From the NCBI GenBank assembly GCA_024683255.1, contig JAIKYL010000240.1, forward strand, positions 1-31,496: DNA of 31,496 bases. Reading direction: 5' to 3'. Shown here in pieces: positions 15,834-24,209 of this stretch. The notes under the pieces were generated by a model. It did not search any database. It had not been told where the DNA came from and saw only the letters and a program-made list of their open reading frames with translations. How positions within the stretch are numbered: the stretch's first letter is position 1; the number at the start of each line of letters is the position of its first letter. Source of the DNA: Bacteroidales bacterium (lineage in GTDB: Bacteria > Bacteroidota > Bacteroidia > Bacteroidales > UBA932). A program made the translations under genes and the position numbers.

Positions 15834-17624
15834 TTATTTCTTCACGGGTCTGTAACTGCGTCCCTTTCCGTCGTATCCGGAATTCTTGAAGAACTCCAGG
15901 AAATTGAGACGGAGCGGGTGTACAAAGGCGCCCAGGCAGCACATGGCCAGGTTCAGCGTGTGCCCTACGATGAGGATTAGCACGAAGAAGAACCAGCCGG
16001 GGCCGATGGATCCGTCTCCCAGGGTCATGGAGGCAATGTCGTTAAAGGCCTTTCCCAGCATACCGCCGGCCAGTCCCAGCGCATACAGACGCAGGTAGCT
16101 GAGTACGTCGCCCAGGAGGCCGGTGACCGTATTGTAGGTCTCCCAGAGGCCTGCGCCTATGTTTTTGAGCGGATTCCGCTTGATGTCGTTGAAAAGGAAG
16201 ATGCCCAGCGCGGACACAATACCCAGGCCGATGACCACCCATTTGAGGATGGGTGCCGGGATGAGGCTCATCATGGCCAGGGCGGCCAGGACCACACCGC
16301 CCACTATGAGCAGCGTCCAGCCCCAGGTGCCCAGCGAGCCCAGGAATCCTTTGTTCTTGGTAGCGTAGACGGTCTTGACCACCATGGCCAGGCACAGGTG
16401 TACTATACCTATTATCAGTGCCAGCACCATCTGGGCTTCGAAGCCCGCAATGGTGCCCGTTATCATGATGGACTTGAGCCAGGAAGGAATCCAGGACAGG
16501 GTGGAAATGTCCACGCCGAAGAAGGTGTGCATCACAATGCCCACCACGAAGGTGCCTGCGCCCAAGATGGTTACCAGCGGCGCCAGGTCCTTGAAACTAT
16601 CCACCTTCTTGAGCAGGATACCGGCGATAATGAGCATGAGTCCATATCCGGCGTCTCCCATGCACATGGCAAAGAAGAGCAGGAAGAAGATGGAGATATA
16701 GGGAGTGGGGTCGAATTCATTATAGTCCGGCCGGCCGTACATGTCCGTAAGGGTTTCGAACTGACGGACGAACCAGTTGTTTTTGAGTTGGATGGGCGGA
16801 TTGTCCTCGGCCGATGCCGCTTCCTTGAGGTAGAAGACGCCGGTGCTTTCCAGGGCCTCCGTGACCTCCGCGTCCTTTTCCGTGGGGGCGTAACCCACCA
16901 GGGTGACGATGGTGTTCTCTGCGGCGGGAACGGCGCTCACGCTGGCCAGGTGGCGGTCCAGGCGGGCATAATCGGCCTTGCAGCGGGCTTCCAGTTCCGG
17001 AATCCGGTGCTGCAGGCCCAGGATCTCTCCTTCCAGGGTGTGCAGGAACCGCTCTTTATCTGCCAGGGCGCTCTGGGCCTGACTGGTGTCTCCGGAAGGG
17101 GCGGGAACTTCTCCAGGAAGCGGATCTTCACCCGCCACCACAAAATAGACGCCGTCTTTCTCCCGGTTCACAACCGAGAGGGCGTACTGCTGTTCCCACT
17201 CTTCCTTGAAAAGCTTGCTGCTCAGTTTGTGGAAGTGGAGGGGAACGCCTGCATCGGCAAGCTGCCGTACAATTTCCGGATCAAAGCTGCCCCAGGCCTT
17301 CCTGGCAACGATTTCCTTCTCCAGGTTCTTTACCTGCTCCAGGGTTTCCGAGTAGAGCATGAGGGTACCGCCGGCCAGCCGGACCAGGTCTTCCTCCTCC
17401 TCAAAGACAACCACTTCCGTCCCTTCCGGGATGTACACCTTCCGGAGTCCCTGGATGAGTCCGTTCATAAGGTCCAGCTCGGACGATATCTCCCGCGAAG
17501 CATCGTCTACCGGCTTCACGCTGCGGGTGATGTCCATGAGGCCCAGCTCCTGCAGCTGTTCCACCAGCGATCCCTGCTGCCCGTTAAGGAGCACGAAGGA
17601 ATATTTGGTCATGCGGGCTATCAT
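15834..17624 (-). CDS. ntpI: V-type ATPase subunit I (stator membrane subunit a)
   Basis: The 596-aa stator subunit, which provides the ion half-channels facing the K ring. The N-terminal half (to about residue 310) is soluble and partly coiled coil (LADKERFLHTLEGEILGLQHRIPELEARC). The C-terminal half has about seven to eight membrane helices, starting near PTPYISIFFLLFFAMCMGDAGYGLM. It includes the conserved NTVTGLLGDVLSYLRLYALGLAGGMLGKAFN segment, with the essential arginine in SYLRLYALGLA. The ATG at 17624 overlaps the subunit D stop by four bases (ATGA), so translation is coupled. An internal ATG four codons later is also possible. Confidence 0.95.
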   Translation of the reverse strand: MIARMTKYSFVLLNGQQGSLVEQLQELGLMDITRSVKPVDDASREISSELDLMNGLIQGLRKVYIPEGTEVVVFEEEEDLVRLAGGTLMLYSETLEQVKNLEKEIVARKAWGSFDPEIVRQLADAGVPLHFHKLSSKLFKEEWEQQYALSVVNREKDGVYFVVAGEDPLPGEVPAPSGDTSQAQSALADKERFLHTLEGEILGLQHRIPELEARCKADYARLDRHLASVSAVPAAENTIVTLVGYAPTEKDAEVTEALESTGVFYLKEAASAEDNPPIQLKNNWFVRQFETLTDMYGRPDYNEFDPTPYISIFFLLFFAMCMGDAGYGLMLIIAGILLKKVDSFKDLAPLVTILGAGTFVVGIVMHTFFGVDISTLSWIPSWLKSIMITGTIAGFEAQMVLALIIGIVHLCLAMVVKTVYATKNKGFLGSLGTWGWTLLIVGGVVLAALAMMSLIPAPILKWVVIGLGIVSALGIFLFNDIKRNPLKNIGAGLWETYNTVTGLLGDVLSYLRLYALGLAGGMLGKAFNDIASMTLGDGSIGPGWFFFVLILIVGHTLNLAMCCLGAFVHPLRLNFLEFFKNSGYDGKGRSYRPVKK

Positions 17625-18229
17625 AGCTGGGAGGCCTCCTCTTCCTCGGCGTGACGTTTCTTCACAATCTTGGACGAGGCCTTGGACAGGTTCTCCTCGT
17701 CTTCCATATAGCGCTTGATCTTGCGGATGGCTTCCTGGTAGCCGGGAATCTGCACCTTTTCGTAGAGGTTCACCTTCTGGGTGGTCTTCCGGCGGTTGTA
17801 GTCCAGGATGCGGGCTTTTTCCTTATATACCTCGCTCTCTATGCCCAGGCGGCTCAGTTCCTTGAGGATGGCCACCCCGTCGGCATACCAGGCGGGCTTT
17901 ACGAAGGCGTTGAAGGGCAGGATCCGGTAATGGATCTCTCCCAGGGCGGGCGTCTTTACGCCGGCTACCTTCTTGGTGTACAGATCCACATCCGTTATCT
18001 CTATGAGACCCGGCTCGAATTCGTTCCAGAGTGCGGAGAGATAGTCGTACTTCCGGAGGGTCTCATCCAGCTCTTCAATAAGGCGGTCGCTGTCGGCCTT
18101 GGCCTTTCGCACCTCCAGCCGCAGCGCGCTCTCCTTGTTCTGCAGGGTAGGGAGGGCCCGCTGCCGCACCTTGAGCTGCTTGCCCAGTTCCGTCAGCGAT
18201 GTCTTGTTGTATTGGAATTTGATGGCCAT
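17621..18229 (-). CDS. ntpD: V-type ATPase subunit D (central stalk)
   Basis: Central rotor stalk, 202 aa, mostly two long helices forming an antiparallel coiled coil. The family start is seen in FQYNKTSLTELGKQLKVRQRALPTLQNKESALRLEVRKAK, and the C-terminal helix in NRRKTTQKVNLYEKVQIPGYQEAIRKIKRYMEDEE. It links the A3B3 head to the K ring. It starts directly after the subunit B stop codon (no gap) and overlaps subunit I by four bases. Confidence 0.95.
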   Translation of the reverse strand: MAIKFQYNKTSLTELGKQLKVRQRALPTLQNKESALRLEVRKAKADSDRLIEELDETLRKYDYLSALWNEFEPGLIEITDVDLYTKKVAGVKTPALGEIHYRILPFNAFVKPAWYADGVAILKELSRLGIESEVYKEKARILDYNRRKTTQKVNLYEKVQIPGYQEAIRKIKRYMEDEENLSKASSKIVKKRHAEEEEASQL

Positions 18230-19543
18230 TTAGGATTTCCAATATTTATCGATGAGTGCCTGTTTGATACCGGTCTCTGCGGGGCTGAAATACTTGCCGA
18301 AGAGCTTCCAGGCCGTATCCAGCATCTCCGTGATGGTGATGTTGACGTCAATGGCCAGAAGTTCGCGGGCGTAGTCCTTGGCGTAGGAGAGGCAGCGGTG
18401 GTCATAGTCGGAGAGGTCAAAACCGTTCTCCAGTTTGGTCTTGGCGTTCTGTGCATCGGCATAGAGTCGCACGGACGCGTTCATCACCTGGCTGTGGTCC
18501 TCGCGCGTTTTCTTGTTCTGCACCAGCTGCTTCAGTCGGGACAGGGAGCGGAACGGGTCGATGATCACTTTTCCGGTGTCCGTATCGGCCTTTAAGTACA
18601 GCTGACCTTCCGTGATGTAGCCGGTGTTGTCCGGGATGGCGTGGGTGATGTCTCCGTCGTTAAGGGTTGTCACCGCAATGATGGTGATGGAGCCCTCCGT
18701 GGGCAGCTGAACGGCCTTTTCGTAAATCTTCGCGAGGTCGCTGTACAGGGAACCCGGCATGGAGTCCTTGGAAGGGATTTGGTCCATGCGGTTGGAAACG
18801 ATGGAGAGGGCATCGGCATACAGGGTCATGTCCGTGAGGAGCACCAGCACCTTCTCGTTCTTGTCCACGGCAAAGTATTCGGCCGCCGTGAGGGCCATAT
18901 CCGGCACCAGGAGCCGCTCTACGGGCGGATTCTCCGTGGTGTTGATGAAGCAGATAATCTTGTCCAGGGCTCCGGCAGCTTCGAAGCGGCCGCGGAAATA
19001 CAGGTAGTCGTCGTTGGAAAGGCCCATGCCGCCCAGGATGATCTTGTCTACATCGGCGCGGATAGCCACATCGGCCATTACCTGGTTATAGGGCTGGTCC
19101 GGATCGGCAAAGAAAGGAATCTTCTGGCCGGACACCAGGGTGTTGTTTAGGTCGATGCCCGCAATACCCGTGGGAATGAGCTGCGAGGGCTGGCGACGCT
19201 TGTACGGGTTCACGGACGGACCGCCGATCTGGCGGACCTCACCGTCAATCTCCGGACCTCCGTCGATGGGATGTCCGTAGGCGTCGAAGAAACGCCCGGA
19301 GAGCTGTTCCGAGACCTTGAGTGCAGGGGGTTCTCCCAGGAAGGTGACTTCCGCGTCCGTGGGGATGCCTTCCGTGCCGGAGAAGATCTGGAGGGTGACA
19401 ACGTCCCCCTTGATACGAACCACCTGGGCCAGTTTTCCGCCCACGACGGCCAGCTCATCGTTGGAAACGCCTTGGGCCCGGAGGCTCACCGTTGCCTTGG
19501 TGATGCCTTCCAGCCGGGTATAGATTCTTTGGTATGCTTTCAT
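18230..19543 (-). CDS. ntpB: V-type ATPase subunit B (non-catalytic)
   Basis: The 437-aa non-catalytic nucleotide-binding subunit alternating with A in the head. It shows the family start YTRLEGITKATVSLRAQGVSNDELAVV, the middle SGQKIPFFADPDQPYNQVMADVAIRA, and NRMDQIPSKDSMPGSLYSDLAKIYEKA. No Walker A lysine motif is present, as usual for B. The segment DNTGYITEGQLYLKADTDTGKVIIDPFRSLSRLK matches the signature region. A 45-base spacer to subunit A contains a REP-like palindrome (19558-19585). Confidence 0.96.
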   Translation of the reverse strand: MKAYQRIYTRLEGITKATVSLRAQGVSNDELAVVGGKLAQVVRIKGDVVTLQIFSGTEGIPTDAEVTFLGEPPALKVSEQLSGRFFDAYGHPIDGGPEIDGEVRQIGGPSVNPYKRRQPSQLIPTGIAGIDLNNTLVSGQKIPFFADPDQPYNQVMADVAIRADVDKIILGGMGLSNDDYLYFRGRFEAAGALDKIICFINTTENPPVERLLVPDMALTAAEYFAVDKNEKVLVLLTDMTLYADALSIVSNRMDQIPSKDSMPGSLYSDLAKIYEKAVQLPTEGSITIIAVTTLNDGDITHAIPDNTGYITEGQLYLKADTDTGKVIIDPFRSLSRLKQLVQNKKTREDHSQVMNASVRLYADAQNAKTKLENGFDLSDYDHRCLSYAKDYARELLAIDVNITITEMLDTAWKLFGKYFSPAETGIKQALIDKYWKS

Positions 19544-19557
19544 AATACAAATAGTAT

Positions 19558-19585
19558 GAGATCCCCGAGCAGGTCGGGGATGACG
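19558..19585. repeat. REP-like palindrome in ntpA-ntpB spacer
   Basis: GAGATCCCCG...CGGGGATGACG, a single palindromic copy with the stem ATCCCCGA/TCGGGGAT. It has the same ends (GAGAT and ATGACG) as the copies at 30559 and 30768. The bases TATGAGATCCCCG are identical at 19556 and 30766. The ntpA gene ends in ATGACGGCTTAA just beyond it, which contains the same ATGACG end. Confidence 0.75.
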
Positions 19586-19588
19586 GGG

Positions 19589-21331
19589 TTAAGCCGTCAT
19601 TTTCTTTACGGTTTCGTTGTAGGCCCAGAACTGCTCGCTCTCGTAAACGGAGTAATTCATCTGGCGGAGTTCGTTGATGAGGTTCTTGAAGAATTCGCGG
19701 CATTTCTCGAAGTCTTCAAATTCGTAGTCTTTCTGGCAAACGCCAAGGACCAGGTCCAGCATAAAGCGCTGCCGATCCATGGGGCAGAGGGAATCCACCG
19801 GGTCGAAGCCGTCCTGCTGGAGGATGATGAAGTCCACCAGTTCGCTCTTCCAGAAGCTCACGTGGTAGCTCATGGGAACGCCGTCGTCGCCCAGGATGTT
19901 GATCTGTTCGGCCGCTTCCTTGCCGCGGCGGATGATGTTCTTGGCCAGCAGCACCTTGTCCACCCAGCTTTCTTCCACGGTCTTGTTAAGATAGCCGATG
20001 ATTTCCGGATACTCCAGGTACTTGGAATAGGATTCCAGCGGGCCCACGGCGGGGTAGCGCTTCTGGTCGGCGCGACCTTGTTCCAGAGCATAGAAGCAGC
20101 GGGCGGCCTTCTTGGTGGATTCCGTGACGGGCTCCTTGAGGTTACCGCCGGCGGGGGACACCGTGCCGATGAAGGTGACGGCGCCTCTTTCCCCGTTGTT
20201 CAGGATCACCATGCCAGCGCGGGAGTAGAAATTGGAGATGATGGCCGACAGGTCCACCGGGAAGGCATCGGCACCCGGAAGTTCCTCCATACGGTTACTC
20301 ATCTCACGGAGGGCCTGGGCCCAACGGGAGGTGGAATCGGCCAGCAGGAGGCACTTGAGACCCATGGCCCTATAATATTCGCAGATGGTCATGGCCGTGT
20401 ATACGGACGCCTCACGGGCGGCCACGGGCATGTTGGAGGTGTTGCAGATGATGGTGGTACGCTCCATGAGGTGACGTCCGGTGTGCGGGTCTATGAGTTC
20501 CGGGAATTCCGTGAAGATTTCCACCACCTCGTTGGCGCGTTCGCCGCAGGCGGCCATCACAATCACGTCGGCGTCTCCCTGCTTGGCAATAGCGTGCTGG
20601 AGCACGGTCTTACCGCAGCCAAAGGGGCCGGGGATAAAGCCCGTACCGCCTTCTGCAATGGGATTCATGGTGTCTATGACGCGGACGCCGGTTTCCATGA
20701 TGCGGTCCGGACGAGGTTTCTCTCGGTATCCCTTGATGGCCATCTTCACGGGCCATTTCTGCACCATGGTCACGGGGACATCGGCCCCGGAAGCGTCTGT
20801 GAGAACGGCAATTACGGTATCAACCGTGTAAGAGCCGGCCTCCTTGACGGACTTGACGGTATAGGAACCCTGGAAGGAGAAGGGGACCATGATCTTGTGG
20901 GGCAGCCAGCCTTCCTTTACCTCTCCCAGCCAATCGGCCGCCACAACGGCGTCCCCGGGCTTGGCAATGGGCGTGAAATCCCACTTCTTTTCCCGGTTGA
21001 TGGGCTCCGTGTATTCTCCCCGCTTGAGGAAGACGTCCGTCATGGTGGTAAGGTCGTTCTGCAGGCCGTCGTACACGCTGGAGAGCAGGCCGGGGCCCAG
21101 GGTGGCTTCCAGCATCCGGCCCTCGAATTCTACGGTGTTGCCGCCCCTGAGGCCGCGGGTGCTTTCGAACACCTGCACGGATGCGTTCTTGCCATTCACT
21201 TTGATGACCTCCGCCATCATCTTCACGCCATGCGATTCAATGTAGCAGATCTCGTTCTCCGAAACCGGCCCGTCCACCTCTACGGTGACAAGGTTGGAAA
21301 CAATGCCGGTAACAATCCCTTTTGTCTTCAT
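19589..21331 (-). CDS. ntpA: V-type ATPase subunit A (catalytic)
   Basis: Catalytic ATP-hydrolysing or -synthesising subunit, 580 aa. The P-loop GPFGCGKT is at residues 235-242, with the catalytic K241. The A-specific non-homologous region (about 110-195, containing PINREKKWDF and WPVKMAIKGYREKPRPD) precedes it. MAACGERANEVVEIFTEFPEL and LADSTSRWAQALREMSNRMEELPGADAFP carry the catalytic glutamate and the conserved serine-arginine segment. The C-terminus is normal in length. It starts five bases from the DUF2764 gene end and precedes subunit B. Confidence 0.97.
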   Translation of the reverse strand: MKTKGIVTGIVSNLVTVEVDGPVSENEICYIESHGVKMMAEVIKVNGKNASVQVFESTRGLRGGNTVEFEGRMLEATLGPGLLSSVYDGLQNDLTTMTDVFLKRGEYTEPINREKKWDFTPIAKPGDAVVAADWLGEVKEGWLPHKIMVPFSFQGSYTVKSVKEAGSYTVDTVIAVLTDASGADVPVTMVQKWPVKMAIKGYREKPRPDRIMETGVRVIDTMNPIAEGGTGFIPGPFGCGKTVLQHAIAKQGDADVIVMAACGERANEVVEIFTEFPELIDPHTGRHLMERTTIICNTSNMPVAAREASVYTAMTICEYYRAMGLKCLLLADSTSRWAQALREMSNRMEELPGADAFPVDLSAIISNFYSRAGMVILNNGERGAVTFIGTVSPAGGNLKEPVTESTKKAARCFYALEQGRADQKRYPAVGPLESYSKYLEYPEIIGYLNKTVEESWVDKVLLAKNIIRRGKEAAEQINILGDDGVPMSYHVSFWKSELVDFIILQQDGFDPVDSLCPMDRQRFMLDLVLGVCQKDYEFEDFEKCREFFKNLINELRQMNYSVYESEQFWAYNETVKKMTA

Positions 21332-21335
21332 ATGG

Positions 21336-21986
21336 TTATTGTTCTTTGTATTCTACACCTTTAAAGGTTCCCCGGACCTCATCCACCAGCTTCCGGAACA
21401 GCTCCCGGCCCGTTTCCTCGTCCAGGGCCAGCCAGCGGTCCACAATGTGCAGCTTGGCAACATATGCCAGCACGGCGGTAAGGTCGAAGTTGTGGAACAG
21501 CGCCAGGCTGTCTATCTTCTCCCAAACAATGTCGTCCAGCCCTTTTTCCCGCCTTAGCAGGTCCCGGTCTGCGAGCACGGCTTCCACTTTGGAGGCCTCT
21601 TCAAATTCTCCTCCCCGGAAGCGGTAGAGATCTATATCCAGTCCCTCGTCCTCATCCGTGCCTTTCCCGCTTAGCACATCCATTTCCGGACTCCGGCCCA
21701 GCTCCCGGTTCAGGAAGCGGACCTTGGCGTTGCGGAGGTTAAGGTCGAAGCGGAAATACTCCCGGAGGAAACCCTCTTTCCGGGAAAGGGCGTTGGCATA
21801 GAAGTCTGCGTCCAGCTTCTTGGCATCGAAGCCGTCCAGCAGGAACTGCAGGGCTTCCAGGTCCTTCTCTCCCAGGTCTCTCCGGATTTCCGCGAGCACA
21901 TCGGCAAAGCCTTTGCTTCCCTGGGCATACTGATAGTCTGCGGTGAGGAAGGGGAGGCTGGAGATTATGTACTCGTAATTGCCCAT
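21336..21986 (-). CDS. DUF2764 protein of the V-ATPase operon
   Basis: A 216-aa soluble protein between subunits E and A. This position is typically held by DUF2764 proteins in the V-ATPase operons of Bacteroidota and spirochaetes. It starts MGNYEYIISSLPFLTADYQY and is acidic and helical, with a conserved-looking LRNAKVRFLNRELGRSPE and a C-terminal FDLTAVLAYVAKLHIVDRWLALDEETGRELFRKLVDEVRG. There is no signal peptide or membrane helix. Because a normal subunit C is missing from the operon, it may take that role as the link between central stalk and rotor ring. That is inference from position and size, not a visible motif. Confidence 0.85.
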   Translation of the reverse strand: MGNYEYIISSLPFLTADYQYAQGSKGFADVLAEIRRDLGEKDLEALQFLLDGFDAKKLDADFYANALSRKEGFLREYFRFDLNLRNAKVRFLNRELGRSPEMDVLSGKGTDEDEGLDIDLYRFRGGEFEEASKVEAVLADRDLLRREKGLDDIVWEKIDSLALFHNFDLTAVLAYVAKLHIVDRWLALDEETGRELFRKLVDEVRGTFKGVEYKEQ

Positions 21987-21989
21987 GGC

Positions 21990-22592
21990 TTAGCCGAACA
22001 GGATTTTCTTGGTGGCGGGACGAAGGTATTCGCCCACCAGATCCCGGAAACTCTCTTCCGTAAAGCTGATGAAGTAGCTGCCGTCCTTGGGGCCGATCTT
22101 GAAGCCGCCGCTGAACTTCTTGGAGAAAGTGGCTTCCACGCCCTTGCCGATGGCCTTGGCCAACTCGTTTTTAACAAAGGGCTCCAGACCCTTCTTGAGG
22201 TTTTCCGGCAGCACAAGGGCCAGGTCCTGCGACTCCTGGGTGGAGAAACGCTGGGCCACGGCGGTAAGGATGCCTTTCACGAATTCCTCCGAAGAGAGGG
22301 CATCCTTGACGGGCTTGTCCACGGCTTCTGCCACAATGAGCTTCTCAAGGTTCTCCCGGGTGGCCTGGAGGGCTTGGGTGGAGGCCATCTTAACGTCGCC
22401 TTCCATCTTTATCTTATAGTCCTCCGCGTCCTTGCGGGCCTTTTCCAGAATGGCTTCCGCCTCTTCCTTGGCTTTCTTCACAATATCGGCCGATTCTTCA
22501 CGGGCCTTGGCCAGAAGGGCTTCGCCTTCTTCCTTTCCCTTTGACAAGCCCTCATTGTAGAGTTTCTGGGTAAGTTCCTGGAGTTTATCCAT
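21990..22592 (-). CDS. ntpE: V-type ATPase subunit E (peripheral stalk)
   Basis: Peripheral stalk subunit, 200 aa, and first gene of the operon. The N-terminal half is a long charged coiled coil (KGKEEGEALLAKAREESADI, then KKAKEEAEAILEKARKDAED), and the C-terminal half is a globular domain (SGGFKIGPKDGSYFISFTEESF). The ATG at 22592 (MDKLQELTQKLYNEGL) is chosen over one eleven codons upstream, whose added residues (MTIDNIINCTN) do not fit. The stalk partner subunit G/H is not seen in the operon. Confidence 0.92.
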   Translation of the reverse strand: MDKLQELTQKLYNEGLSKGKEEGEALLAKAREESADIVKKAKEEAEAILEKARKDAEDYKIKMEGDVKMASTQALQATRENLEKLIVAEAVDKPVKDALSSEEFVKGILTAVAQRFSTQESQDLALVLPENLKKGLEPFVKNELAKAIGKGVEATFSKKFSGGFKIGPKDGSYFISFTEESFRDLVGEYLRPATKKILFG

Positions 22593-22648
22593 ATTAGTGC
22601 AATTAATAATGTTGTCTATAGTCAAGTCTAAAATTAATAGACTATTTG

Positions 22649-22656
22649 CAAATATA
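22649..22656 (-). promoter_or_regulatory. possible -7 box of the V-ATPase operon
   Basis: On the minus strand the bases read TATATTTG, matching TAnnTTTG, in an A/T-rich stretch about 57 bases before the ntpE ATG. A TTTG box lies at 22671-22674, but at 14 rather than 19 bases spacing. Confidence 0.4.
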
Positions 22657-22697
22657 CAAATATTTATCTACAAATAAAATATAAAAAACAGAGCTCT

Positions 22698-22770
22698 TTG
22701 AGCCCGCAGGGCGATAGCAAGTCCCTTCCCCGAGGGGAGGGATTTAGGGAGAGGGTAACGTAAGACAGTC
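22698..22770. repeat. GC-rich intergenic repeat, copy 1 of TGAGCCC...GGTAAC family
   Basis: The stretch starts TTGAGCCCGCAGGGCGATAG, contains the hairpin CCCTTCCCCGAGGGGAGGG (22723-22741), and ends near GGGTAACGTAAG. The opening matches the copy at 27702. The second part matches the reverse complement of the copy at 29051. It occupies most of the spacer between the V-ATPase operon and the barrel protein gene. Confidence 0.65.
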
Positions 22771-22787
22771 GTGGCGTGAGCCCGGGG

Positions 22788-22828
22788 GCACAGTACGTAC
22801 ATGTCGTCAAAACATGTACGTACTGTGC
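22788..22828. repeat. 16-bp perfect inverted repeat across the end of the Omp85-like gene
   Basis: The arm at 22788-22803 (GCACAGTACGTACATG) and its exact complement at 22813-22828 flank a 9-base loop. The right arm lies within the last codons of the barrel gene, whose stop is at 22807-22809. It could stop minus-strand transcription, but no T-run follows on that strand, so a protein-binding site or mobile-element end is also possible. Confidence 0.7.
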
Positions 22829-24069
22829 ATGCCTATCGTGAAATCACTTAACTGCGGATCCAGCGCTTTGCCGAAGTCTATGCCCAGGGTCATGTTGGTG
22901 TTGATGTGGACGGCTGCGCCAACACCGCCGCTTAGCATGATGGGCAGCTGACGGTCCTGGTACAGGCCTGGCAGGGTTTTCTGCTCTTCTAGCCTGTAGG
23001 TCCGGGTGATTGCGCCCAGGTCCATGAACGGCATAAGGACAAGGTCTATGTGCTGTTTGAAAAGGTCAAACTTGAAAAGGGTGGCACGGAGCTCCAAGTT
23101 GGCCCAGGCAATGCCGGGAGCCAGGATCCTGTCGTACCTGTAACCCCGGATGGTATAGCGGCTTCCCAGGCCTTCGTACTCCTCGTACTGGTAAAGGAGA
23201 GTGGAGATTTCCGACAGATTATAGTACGGCATTTCTCCCAGGAACTGGTGCTGGAGGCCGATATGATAGGCAAAGGTGAGCCGGTTGAAAATGATGGGGA
23301 CAAAGTGCCGGAAATGGGCCACCACCTGTGCGTAGTGGTACTTTTTGTGGGACAGGTCCAGATTTCCGTTAAGGTACAGCTCTCCGTAAAGGCCCTTGCC
23401 GGGGAAGAGCTCCACGTCCCTGGTGTCGTAGGTGAAACCGGCCTTCAGTTCCAGCGAAGCGCCGCCATGGGCCTCGTCGGCACGGATGAGTCCGGCGTCC
23501 TGGTATGCCAGCCATAGGCTGTTGCCGGAATCGTAATTGCTAAGGTTGTAATCCTGTAGACGGATATAGCGGAACACCAGACCGCCCATCCAGTTGAGCT
23601 GGTTCCTGCCTTCCCGCTGAATCACTGCCACCGCGCGGACCACCTGTTTGTGGTTGTTGTAGTATGCGGTGCGGGTTGCCTTGTTGGTTTCCAGGGCCGC
23701 GTCAAAGGGCGCAGCAACGCCGTTGAAACCGTAAAAGTTATTGGCGCTGGCATCCCGGTAGGTGAGGGAAGCGGTAATGCGTGCGCCCGGAATGAGCGTA
23801 TGGGAGTCGAACATCCCGTGGACGTACCAGGCGCCTTTTGTGGCCCAGGCGGCCGCCACGGCGATGTGATGGTAGAAATTGGGATAGATGGTCCCGTCTC
23901 CGTAGTAGAAAAAATCACTGAAGGCGCCCATGTTAAGGCCCAGGTCCGAATTGTAGCTTAAATCCGGCATGGGAACGAATGACCAGCCGGTCTTGGGGGC
24001 CGATTCCTCCTGGCCGAAAAGGTTGGCGGCGATGAACAGGACCGCCAGGGATAGAAGTACACGTTTCAT
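22807..24069 (-). CDS. Omp85-like outer membrane beta-barrel (surface antigen) protein
   Basis: A 420-aa exported protein with signal peptide MKRVLLSLAVLFIAANLFGQ and a C-terminal F (HSTYMF), consistent with a 16-strand outer membrane barrel of the bacterial surface antigen / Omp85 type. The hallmark loop motif reads TIRGYR near residue 306. YDTRDVELFPGKGLYGELYL is the usual start of the conserved barrel half. It has no POTRA domains, so it resembles short patatin-less or BamA-truncated homologues rather than BamA or TamA themselves. Its function is not known. The ATG at 24069 is preferred to a GTG two codons upstream. It is transcribed alone and ends in a 16-bp inverted repeat. Confidence 0.85.
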   Translation of the reverse strand: MKRVLLSLAVLFIAANLFGQEESAPKTGWSFVPMPDLSYNSDLGLNMGAFSDFFYYGDGTIYPNFYHHIAVAAAWATKGAWYVHGMFDSHTLIPGARITASLTYRDASANNFYGFNGVAAPFDAALETNKATRTAYYNNHKQVVRAVAVIQREGRNQLNWMGGLVFRYIRLQDYNLSNYDSGNSLWLAYQDAGLIRADEAHGGASLELKAGFTYDTRDVELFPGKGLYGELYLNGNLDLSHKKYHYAQVVAHFRHFVPIIFNRLTFAYHIGLQHQFLGEMPYYNLSEISTLLYQYEEYEGLGSRYTIRGYRYDRILAPGIAWANLELRATLFKFDLFKQHIDLVLMPFMDLGAITRTYRLEEQKTLPGLYQDRQLPIMLSGGVGAAVHINTNMTLGIDFGKALDPQLSDFTIGMHSTYMF

Positions 24070-24074
24070 ATCCA

Positions 24075-24082
24075 CAAATATA
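24075..24082 (-). promoter_or_regulatory. possible -7 box of the Omp85-like gene
   Basis: On the minus strand the bases read TATATTTG, five bases before the ATG at 24069. If used, the mRNA would have almost no leader. There is no clear -33 box. Confidence 0.35.
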
Positions 24083-24127
24083 CGAAAAAGAATTGGATAA
24101 TGGGCCGATTTAAAAAGTCAAACAAAA

Positions 24128-24158
24128 TTTGCATATTTCCTTAAAAGTTATAACTTTG
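24128..24158 (+). promoter_or_regulatory. promoter of the iorAB operon
   Basis: TTTG at 24128-24131, exactly 19 bases, then TAACTTTG at 24151-24158: a perfect TTTG-N19-TAnnTTTG promoter. The start should be near 24165, giving a leader of about 45 bases before the iorA ATG at 24210. Confidence 0.75.
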
Positions 24159-24209
24159 TAGTCAAGAAACGGTTGTTTTTGCAACCAAATCCACAAACAC
24201 TGAACTAAT

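Noticed and set aside
19271..21364. A 697-codon open frame on the plus strand opposite ntpA and the start of ntpB
   Set aside because: It is antisense to two clear V-ATPase genes and has no family likeness. Its length comes from the strong GC bias at third codon positions. The same applies to the long antisense frames at 2565-3587, 8727-9854, 11169-12155, 16398-17654 and 27659-28912.
22807..24069. BamA or TamA
   Set aside because: Only the barrel half is present, without POTRA domains and without bamA context.
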